Origin: Planctomycetaceae bacterium
GTDB taxonomy: Bacteria; Planctomycetota; Planctomycetia; Isosphaerales; Isosphaeraceae
Reading direction: 5' to 3'
DNA: 5,559 nucleotides
Assembly (NCBI GenBank): GCA_019232645.1
Contig: JAFANO010000367.1
Coordinates: forward strand, 1-5,559
Part shown: positions 1 through 4,875 of the stretch, one piece after another
How positions within the stretch are numbered: the stretch's first letter is position 1
How the letters are laid out: each line of letters begins with the position of its first letter
The notes under the pieces: generated by a model
Databases searched by the model: none
Seen by the model: the letters and a program-made list of their open reading frames with translations, nothing else
What the model was told of the DNA's origin: nothing
Made by a program: the position numbers and the translations under genes

Positions 1-1
1 G

Positions 2-82
2 ACGGTGGTCGAGGCCTTGAACACATACCTCGCCACGGGCAAACTTCCCCCGCTACCGGCCAAGACGACCCCACTCGGCTAA
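2..82 (+). CDS. 3' end of an upstream gene (partial, unidentified)
   Basis: Frame 2 is open from the window edge to a TAA at 80-82 and gives 26 residues, starting TVVEALNTYLATGKLP and ending in PLG. Most third codon positions are G or C, as in the clear genes of the window. The sequence becomes AT-rich immediately after the stop, which fits a gene end. The tail (a short helix, YLATGKLP, then a Pro/Thr-rich end) faintly resembles the C-terminal tail of TAP-like alpha/beta hydrolases, but 26 residues are too few to assign a family and I do not name one. It could also be a chance open frame. It lies 568 bp before the MBOAT gene and is unlikely to belong to that operon. Confidence 0.45.
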   Translation, partial: TVVEALNTYLATGKLPPLPAKTTPLG

Positions 83-117
83 AGTCTTACGAGATTTCCA
101 ACTTTCAAATCAGCAGA

Positions 118-148
118 TTGGTGCAAAAATTCCTGGGACCCGTATTAC
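118..148 (+). promoter_or_regulatory. Weak candidate promoter for the MBOAT-SGNH operon
   Basis: TTGGTG at 118-123 could act as a -35 element. TATTAC at 143-148 (four of six matches to TATAAT) could act as a -10 element, with a 19-bp spacer; GTATTA at 142-147 gives 18 bp. It lies at the edge of the only AT-rich patch upstream of the operon, which is the main reason to list it. If real, it implies a leader of about 500 nt before the MBOAT start. The matches are poor and promoter rules for the likely phylum are uncertain. Confidence 0.15.
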
Positions 149-268
149 GGCGTGCCGCCCCGCCTCCGGCCGGGGATGCCGGACGATATCCCAGATGCCC
201 CCTCCCGACAAGGCGGACCCCACCGCCGAGCCCCCGCCCAGTCGGAGTTGACAGGCCCTCGGACCTTC

Positions 269-278
269 GGGTATACCC
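269..278. repeat. Perfect 10-bp palindrome GGGTATACCC
   Basis: GGGTATACCC reads the same on both strands and sits in the gene-free region upstream of the operon. It could be an operator half or chance; no second copy was noticed nearby. Confidence 0.3.
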
Positions 279-308
279 CGTGGGTCATCCGGGGTAGGAG
301 GCCCCAAA

Positions 309-327
309 GGGTCCCGATCGGGGACCC
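309..327. other. GC-rich hairpin in the operon leader region
   Basis: GGGTCCC (309-315) and GGGACCC (321-327) are perfect reverse complements around a 5-base GATCG loop, giving a 7-bp stem. No T-run follows, so it is not a classical intrinsic terminator. It could be a structured leader element or chance in GC-rich DNA. Confidence 0.35.
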
Positions 328-632
328 GTCGAGGGAACGACCCGAGCACCCGAACGCATCCCCTCCCTCGAAGAGTTCCGGACCGATCCTCCCGCCCTGG
401 CCGAGACATATCGCCCAGTGGAAAATCCCGTGAAACAAGGATGTCGAGGTCGCCGCGGGGAGCGGCCGGCTCAGGGACGAGTCGGTCCCCCGCCCCCCTC
501 CCTGGATCCATCTCCGGCGCCCGTCGCCCTCCGAATTCGCCCGTCCCATGGACGTCGAAGGCCGCCAAGGGTCGTCGGGAAATGCGACCCCGGACGAGGC
601 CGTGGCCAACATCCGACCGACCCGAGTTGCCA

Positions 633-643
633 AGAGAGAGGGG
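633..643 (+). promoter_or_regulatory. Ribosome-binding site of the MBOAT gene
   Basis: AGAGAGAGGGG ends 7 bases before the ATG at 651. This purine-rich Shine-Dalgarno-like tract decides the start over the far-upstream ATG at 441 (no comparable site, low-complexity Arg/Pro-rich extension) and over the downstream ATG at 714. Confidence 0.6.
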
Positions 644-650
644 CTGGCCC

Positions 651-2090
651 ATGTGGCCCGACACGCAACGCACGATCGCCTCGCGGCCCGCGCCCCATCG
701 CCGGTTCGTCCCGATGTCGGGCCTCGGCGCGGGCCGCCCGGGGCTCCTCTACCCCGGCGAGCCCGAGAACTGCCGGCGGGACGCGCTCCACTTCCTCCTG
801 ATCCTGGGCCACCTCGGCCTGCTCCTGACGGTCTTCAAGGTGTTCCGGATCGAGGGCCGCGCCTTCCAGATGCTCGTGACGCTCGCGCTGGCCGCGCTGC
901 CGGTCCACTACGTCCTGCCCTTCCGCTGGAAGAAGCCGGCGTTCGTGCTGGCCTCGCTCCTGGGGCTGACCTGGGTCTTCGGCGCCGCCACGTCGGCCTG
1001 CGTGACGGCCCTCGCCGCGATCCTGATCGGCGTCTGCTTCCTCCCGATCGCCTGGCACGCCCGGGTCGCGATCCTGGCCGCGCTGGCCGTCGCCTTCGGC
1101 GTCGCGACGACTCGCCCCGGCCCCCTCGCGGCGGCCATCCCCGACAACGTCTGGCCCATCCTGGCCACCATGTTCATGTTCCGGATGATCGTCTACGCGT
1201 ACGAGTTGAAGCATGCCAGGAGGCCCGAGACGCTGGTCGACACGCTGAGCTACTTCTTCCTGCTGCCGAACTATTGCTTCCTCCACTTCCCGGTGGTCGA
1301 TTACCGGACCTTCCAGCGCGGCTACTTCGCGCGCGAGGTCCATGCGCTCCAGCGCGCGGGCCTCCGGATGATGTTCCGGGGGACGGTCCACCTGCTGCTC
1401 TACCGGCTGGTCTACCACGAGCTGCTGATCCCCGCCGAGGAGGTCCGCAACGCGGCGACCCTGGCGGGCTACCTGGTCTGCAACTACCTGCTCTACCTCC
1501 GCGTCTCGGGGCAGTTCCACATGGCCTGCGGCATGCTCCACCTGTTCGGCTTCCAGCTCCCCGAGACGCACCACCACTACCTGCTGGCGACGGGGTTCAC
1601 CGACTACTGGCGGCGGATCAACATCTACTGGAAGGACTTCATGGTCCGGATCGTGTTCAATCCCGTGGTCTTCCGGCTCAAGCGGCGGCCCCAGCCCGTG
1701 GCGCTGGCGGCGGCGACGCTGGCCGTCTTCCTGTCGACCTGGCTGCTCCACGCGTATCAGTCGTTTTGGCTTCGAGGAACCTGGGGCCTCGGCGCCCCCG
1801 ATGCGCTGTTCTGGGGCATCCTGGGGGTCCTGGTGCTGATCAACGTCCAGCTCGACGCCCGCGGGACGCGGGCCCGCGCGCCCCGGTCGGCGACGCCCTC
1901 GCCCCGCCGGGTCGCGGTCCGGGCCCTTAAGATGGCGGGCACCTTCACGACGATCGCGCTGCTCTGGTCGCTCTGGTCGAGCCCGAGCGTCGGGGCGTGG
2001 CTGGAGATGCTGTGTCGAGGGGCCCGGATCGCGGATTCGGCGACCGACATCCGGGACCTGGTCGCCGGGATGATCTCGTCCGCGGCCTAG
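651..2090 (+). CDS. MBOAT-family membrane O-acyltransferase (divergent, DltB/AlgI-like role)
   Basis: This is a 479-residue polytopic membrane protein, probably an acyltransferase that passes acyl groups to a substrate at or outside the cytoplasmic membrane. Roughly ten hydrophobic segments are visible, for example near residues 45-66, 73-90, 96-112, 115-133, 138-153, 165-185, 270-285, 350-372, 386-401 and 440-452. The family signature is at 317-329 (TDYWRRINIYWKD), corresponding to the FWRRWHISL-type motif of AlgI/DltB, with Asn324 where those proteins have His. The second active-site His is most likely His367 in the hydrophobic stretch STWLLHAYQ, 43 residues later, a spacing normal for MBOATs. 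An HHH cluster lies at 307-309. The start at 651 is supported by a good ribosome-binding site; the frame is open back to 441, but that extension looks non-coding. The gene is followed after 36 bp by the first SGNH gene, the usual MBOAT partner type. The family call is firm; the acyl donor and acceptor are unknown. Confidence 0.85.
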   Translation: MWPDTQRTIASRPAPHRRFVPMSGLGAGRPGLLYPGEPENCRRDALHFLLILGHLGLLLTVFKVFRIEGRAFQMLVTLALAALPVHYVLPFRWKKPAFVLASLLGLTWVFGAATSACVTALAAILIGVCFLPIAWHARVAILAALAVAFGVATTRPGPLAAAIPDNVWPILATMFMFRMIVYAYELKHARRPETLVDTLSYFFLLPNYCFLHFPVVDYRTFQRGYFAREVHALQRAGLRMMFRGTVHLLLYRLVYHELLIPAEEVRNAATLAGYLVCNYLLYLRVSGQFHMACGMLHLFGFQLPETHHHYLLATGFTDYWRRINIYWKDFMVRIVFNPVVFRLKRRPQPVALAAATLAVFLSTWLLHAYQSFWLRGTWGLGAPDALFWGILGVLVLINVQLDARGTRARAPRSATPSPRRVAVRALKMAGTFTTIALLWSLWSSPSVGAWLEMLCRGARIADSATDIRDLVAGMISSAA

Positions 2091-2109
2091 GGCCACCGAG
2101 CTCTTCGAT

Positions 2110-2116
2110 AAAGAGG
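2110..2116 (+). promoter_or_regulatory. Ribosome-binding site of the first SGNH gene
   Basis: AAAGAGG lies 10 bases before the ATG at 2127, in the 36-bp gap after the MBOAT stop. The gap shows no terminator, so co-transcription with the MBOAT gene is likely. Confidence 0.5.
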
Positions 2117-2126
2117 CCCGCCCATC

Positions 2127-3296
2127 ATGTCCCGACCCGTGCCGCTGACCGCACAACTGATGGCGACGCTGACGCTCCTGGCCTGGGGCCTGGCGCCGGG
2201 CGGGGTCGCGTCGGGGGCGCCGTCGAGGCTCCGCGCGGCGCTGCGCGACGACCTGTTGAGCAAGGCCGATTACGAGCGGATGGAGCGGGGCTACTATGAG
2301 GGGTTGCTCGACGCCGGCCGGTCGCTCGGCGCCCTGGACGGGGGACCTCGGCTGCGCGAGTCGGCTCTGCCCCGACGCGGCTGGACCCACCTGGAGGCCG
2401 CGCCGTTCGAGGCGGGGCCGCTGGCCAGCGTCGTCGCCGATGTCCGCGAGTTCGTCCTCAAGCCGAACCTGTCGATCGAGCACCAGGGGGCGCGCTGGAG
2501 CACCAACTCGCTGGGGATGCGCGACCGCGAGTACGCCACGGCCAAGCCGCCGAGGACGTTCCGGATCGCGCTGGTGGGCGACTCGATCGGCGCCGGCTGG
2601 GGGGTGAGCGACGGGCAGGGGTTCGAGCCGGCGCTGGAGCGCCGGCTCGACGCGCGGTCGCGGGCGGCCGGCGGGCCGGCGGTCGAGGTGCTCAACTTCG
2701 CCGTGCCCGGCCACGGGCCGGGCCAGCGCTGGGACCACTTCACGAGGGTCGGCTGGGCGATGGGGCCCGACCTGGTGATCTTCGAATCGACCCCGGCCGA
2801 CGCCGGCTGGGACGAGCGCCGGCTCCGGGGCCTGCTGCCGAAGGGCGTCGGCTGGGACGCGCCGGTCTATCGCGACGTCCTGGCCGCGTCGGGGGCGCGG
2901 CCGGGGGGCGACATGGCGGCCTACAAGCGGGCGCTCCGCCCCTACCGTGCCGCCTTCGCGGCCGGTGTCTTCCGCGTCGCCGCCGCCGACTGCCGCGCCC
3001 GGGGCGTGCCCTGCGTCTGGGTCCTGGTGCCCCGCGTGGGCAAGGCGGTCGACCCGGCCGAGCGCCGGCGGCTGGTCGCGCAGGCGAGGCAGGCGGAGTT
3101 CGCGGCCGTCGCCGACCTCTCCGACGCCTACGACGGGATCGACCCGGCCGCGCTGGCGATCGGCCCCCACGACTTCCACCCCAACGCCGACGGTCACGCC
3201 CGGCTGGCCCGCCGGCTCGACGAGGTCCTGCGCCAACGACCCGAGTTGTGCCGTGCCTGGGCCCCGGCACCGGCCCTTGGAGCCGACCGACCATGA
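2127..3296 (+). CDS. Exported SGNH-fold protein, MBOAT partner (copy 1)
   Basis: This 389-residue protein is probably an exported or membrane-anchored SGNH hydrolase-fold partner of the MBOAT, comparable in role to AlgJ/AlgX or DltD. Residues 1-30 look like a signal peptide (hydrophobic core about 11-23, small residues AVASG-like at 27-31). Next comes an N-terminal module with GYYEGLL at 55-61 and the motif NSLGMRDREY at 127-136, which leads into the SGNH core. Block I is GDSIGAGWG with nucleophile Ser153. Block II is NFAVPGHGP with Gly195. Block V is HDFHPN with Asp349 and His351. At block III, ESTPAD (220-225) aligns with the usual GxND position, so the signature Asn is replaced by Ala224 while Asp225 remains. 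The Ser-Asp-His triad is therefore intact and an oxyanion-hole residue is missing. The stop overlaps the start of the next gene. A colinear paralogue follows. It could be a transferase or an esterase; substrate unknown. Confidence 0.8.
   Translation: MSRPVPLTAQLMATLTLLAWGLAPGGVASGAPSRLRAALRDDLLSKADYERMERGYYEGLLDAGRSLGALDGGPRLRESALPRRGWTHLEAAPFEAGPLASVVADVREFVLKPNLSIEHQGARWSTNSLGMRDREYATAKPPRTFRIALVGDSIGAGWGVSDGQGFEPALERRLDARSRAAGGPAVEVLNFAVPGHGPGQRWDHFTRVGWAMGPDLVIFESTPADAGWDERRLRGLLPKGVGWDAPVYRDVLAASGARPGGDMAAYKRALRPYRAAFAAGVFRVAAADCRARGVPCVWVLVPRVGKAVDPAERRRLVAQARQAEFAAVADLSDAYDGIDPAALAIGPHDFHPNADGHARLARRLDEVLRQRPELCRAWAPAPALGADRP
3279..3282 (+). promoter_or_regulatory. Ribosome-binding site of the second SGNH gene
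   Basis: GGAG lies 10 bases before the ATG at 3293, inside the end of the preceding gene. Together with the ATGA overlap at 3293-3296 it supports this start over the in-frame ATG at 3248, which would add 15 residues ahead of the signal sequence. Confidence 0.5.
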
Positions 3297-4531
3297 CCCG
3301 ATGTGAACCGCCCCACCACCGGCCCTGCCTGCTCTGCTTCGTGCAGACGCTCCTCGTGCTGGCCGTCGGCATGGCCCCGATCCCCGCGACCTGGGCCCGG
3401 GCCCGCTCGGCGCTGGAGAGCGCCCGCTCGCCCGAGCTCAACCGCGCCGACCGCGAGGCCACCGCCGGCGGCTATTACGAGGGCCTCCTCGGCGGTGTCG
3501 ACACCACCGAGGGCACCCGCTTCGAGCTGATGCTCCGGCTGCTGGGCAAGCCGACCGACTGGAACCGCTTCCGGGCCGCCAACGTCTCGCGCCACCTGCC
3601 CGACGACTTCCTCATGTTCGAGCTCCAGCCGAACACCCACCGCTCCCTCTTCGGCCAGCCGTTCACCACCAACGCCCACGGCATGCGCGACCGGGGCTAC
3701 GCCGTCGCCAAGCCTGCCGGGACCTTCCGGGTCGCCGTCCTCGGGTCGTCGATGGACATGGGCTGGGGCGTGGGCGCCGACGAGATGTACGTCAACCTGC
3801 TGGAAGACTGGCTCAACCTGCACGCCGAGCGGCTGGGGCTGGGGCGCCGGTTCGAGGTGCTCAACTTCGCCGTCGCCGCCTACAGCCCGATGCAACGGCT
3901 CGAGGCGTACCGCCGCAAGGCCCGCCAGTTCCACCCCGACTTGGTGATCTACTCGGCGACGATGCTCGACGTCCGGCTGCTGGAGATCCACCTCTGCGAC
4001 ATGCTCCAGGCGCGGGTCGACCTGCGCTACGACTTCGTCCGCGAGGCGGTCGCCGCCGCCGGCATCACCGCCGCCGACCTGGCGCTCGATTCCAAGGAAC
4101 GGCTCCTGCACAAGGACGACATCAAGCGGAAGCTTCGCCCCTTCTACTGGTCGATCTACGACGACACGATGGGGACCCTGGCGGCCGATTGCCGCGCGGC
4201 GGGCGTGCCGCTGGCGTTCGCGATCATCCCCCGCGTCGGCCTCGCCGACGCCCCCAACGCCCGCGCCAACGCGGTCATCCGGCTGCGCGGGATCGCCGAG
4301 CACCACGCGCTGCCGGTGCTCGACCTGTCGCACATCTTCGACCACCTCGACCCGGGCACGCTCGAGATCGCCGCCTGGGACGACCATCCCAACGCGCTCG
4401 GCCACCGCAGGCTCTTCCTCGGCCTGGCCCGCGCGCTGGTGAAGGACCGGGCGCTCTATAATGCCCTCTTTCACGTCGACGAGGCCAGGCACGTGGCCGA
4501 AGGCCCGAGGCCGGGGGTGTTGAAAGAGTAA
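3293..4531 (+). CDS. Exported SGNH-fold protein, divergent paralogue (copy 2)
   Basis: This 412-residue protein is a paralogue of the preceding gene. A hydrophobic segment at about 12-31 after a basic N-terminus is a signal peptide or signal anchor. GGYYEGLL at 59-66 and TNAHGMRDRGY at 126-136 match copy 1. Residues 122-164 of the two proteins align without gaps, with 22 of 43 identical by eye. The SGNH triad appears kept: Ser153 in GSSMDMGWG, and Asp363 and His365 in WDDHPN. Other catalytic-site residues have changed: the GDS Asp is Ser152, the block II Gly is Ala196 (NFAVAAYSP), and the block III Asn is Leu225 (ATMLD). Activity may thus differ from copy 1, or be lost in favour of binding. 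The longer C-terminal half has an extra segment around the helix-rich 230-280 region. The start at 3293 is chosen for the 4-bp ATGA overlap and GGAG site, implying translational coupling. Likely role: periplasmic acyl transfer or acceptor binding with the MBOAT. Confidence 0.78.
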   Translation: MTRCEPPHHRPCLLCFVQTLLVLAVGMAPIPATWARARSALESARSPELNRADREATAGGYYEGLLGGVDTTEGTRFELMLRLLGKPTDWNRFRAANVSRHLPDDFLMFELQPNTHRSLFGQPFTTNAHGMRDRGYAVAKPAGTFRVAVLGSSMDMGWGVGADEMYVNLLEDWLNLHAERLGLGRRFEVLNFAVAAYSPMQRLEAYRRKARQFHPDLVIYSATMLDVRLLEIHLCDMLQARVDLRYDFVREAVAAAGITAADLALDSKERLLHKDDIKRKLRPFYWSIYDDTMGTLAADCRAAGVPLAFAIIPRVGLADAPNARANAVIRLRGIAEHHALPVLDLSHIFDHLDPGTLEIAAWDDHPNALGHRRLFLGLARALVKDRALYNALFHVDEARHVAEGPRPGVLKE

Positions 4532-4535
4532 CCTC

Positions 4536-4555
4536 CCGCCAGCTGAAGCAGGCGG
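4536..4555 (+). terminator. Possible weak terminator after the operon
   Basis: CCGCC (4536-4540) pairs with GGCGG (4551-4555). An A-A mismatch and two further GC pairs close a TGAA tetraloop. CTTT follows, a very short T-run. It begins 4 bases after the TAA of the second SGNH gene, the right place for a terminator, but the stem and T-run are weak. Confidence 0.3.
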
Positions 4556-4577
4556 CTTTCCGGCCCAGGGTTGGTGT

Positions 4578-4599
4578 GGGGATCACTCCGTCGATCCCC
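4578..4599. other. 7-bp hairpin in the intergenic region
   Basis: GGGGATC (4578-4584) and GATCCCC (4593-4599) are perfect reverse complements with an 8-base loop. No T-run follows. It may be part of the 3' structure of the operon transcript. Confidence 0.35.
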
Positions 4600-4608
4600 T
4601 ATCCAGTT

Positions 4609-4631
4609 CAGGCCGGGTACGAAGCGGCCTG
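4609..4631. other. 6-bp hairpin in the intergenic region
   Basis: CAGGCC (4609-4614) pairs with GGCCTG (4626-4631) across an 11-base loop. It is the third small stem in under 100 bases after the operon and lies just before the large inverted repeat. Function unknown; it may be chance. Confidence 0.25.
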
Positions 4632-4652
4632 GACCGACCCGTTCTGAGGAAA

Positions 4653-4778
4653 AGATTCACCACAGAGCCCACAGAGAACACAGAGAGGAAGGCAGAGAGA
4701 AGCGAGAAACGAAGGGAAAGAATCTCTCCCTTTCTCGGTCTTCCTCTCTGTGTTCTCTGTGGGCTCTGTGGTGAATCT
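4653..4778. repeat. Perfect 39-bp inverted repeat of CACAGAG units (REP-like element)
   Basis: The left arm 4653-4691 and right arm 4740-4778 are exact reverse complements of 39 bases, separated by 48 bases. The left arm holds three CACAGAG heptamers at 4661, 4670 and 4679, exactly 9 bases apart; the right arm mirrors them as CTCTGTG at 4746, 4755 and 4764. The spacer also contains CGAGAAA (4703-4709) and TTTCTCG (4731-4737), so the hairpin can extend inward. The base composition is purine-rich on one arm and pyrimidine-rich on the other, unlike the flanking genes. Similar CACAGAG/CACGGAG palindromes are scattered between genes in many environmental bacteria; I recognise the style from general knowledge, with no database check. 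Because the period is 9, it translates as His-Arg-Glu-rich repeats on either strand and can produce false gene calls. It may act as a transcript 3' structure or a non-autonomous mobile repeat. Confidence 0.9.
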
Positions 4779-4799
4779 CTCTTCTCAATCTCTCTTCTC
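4774..4799. repeat. 13-bp tandem direct duplication
   Basis: AATCTCTCTTCTC occurs twice back to back (4774-4786 and 4787-4799), overlapping the outer end of the right arm of the inverted repeat. It looks like a small slippage duplication, or a target-site-like scar at the element border. No matching copy flanks the left arm. The following stretch to 4875 shows no recognisable element. Confidence 0.6.
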
Positions 4800-4875
4800 T
4801 CGGACTTCTTCCCGGATCCCAGCGACCAGGAACAGGTTTGTATGTGCTGCGTTTCCGCCCGCCGCCGCCTCCCGG

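Larger units (their letters stand above)
83..650. other. Long gene-free region, possible operon leader
   Basis: This is a 568-bp stretch between the upstream stop and the MBOAT start. The first ~50 bases (83-131) are AT-rich and the rest is very GC-rich. Several frames stay open on both strands, but they give Arg/Pro/Gly-rich products without domains, membrane segments or plausible ribosome-binding sites, so I treat it as non-coding. It contains a possible promoter near 118-148, a GGGTATACCC palindrome at 269-278 and a GC-rich hairpin at 309-327. A long 5' leader, a small RNA or decayed gene remnants are all possible and I cannot choose between them. Confidence 0.5.

Noticed and set aside
309..327. 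Intrinsic terminator for the upstream gene
   Set aside because: The stem is good, but no T-run follows and it lies more than 220 bases after the upstream stop codon.
152..433. Small plus-strand frame (93 codons) in the region before the operon
   Set aside because: It is Pro/Arg-rich with no ribosome-binding site, membrane segment or domain, and competing frames are equally open on both strands.
441..650. N-terminal extension of the MBOAT protein to the ATG at 441
   Set aside because: The added 70 residues are Arg/Pro/Ser-rich and unlike a membrane protein N-terminus, while the ATG at 651 has a good purine-rich site 7 bases upstream.
471..3236. Very long minus-strand open frame (921 codons) across the MBOAT and first SGNH genes
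   Set aside because: It is antisense to two well-supported genes. Its product is low-complexity and rich in Arg, Gly, Pro, Asp and Gln, without domains, and the frame is open because high GC at third positions removes stop codons on the opposite strand.
3194..4492. Long minus-strand open frame (432 codons) across the second SGNH gene
   Set aside because: It is antisense to a gene with clear SGNH motifs and a signal sequence; the product shows Val/Glu/Arg/Gly low complexity and no recognisable domain.
4661..4770. CRISPR-like array suggested by regularly spaced CACAGAG units
   Set aside because: The units are only 7 bases at a 9-base period, and the whole is a mirrored palindrome. There are no 20-40 base repeats with unique spacers and no cas genes.
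4571..4774. Plus-strand 67-codon open frame in the intergenic region
   Set aside because: Most of it is the translated inverted repeat (HHRAHREHREE-type peptide) and it has no ribosome-binding site; typical false call on this kind of repeat.
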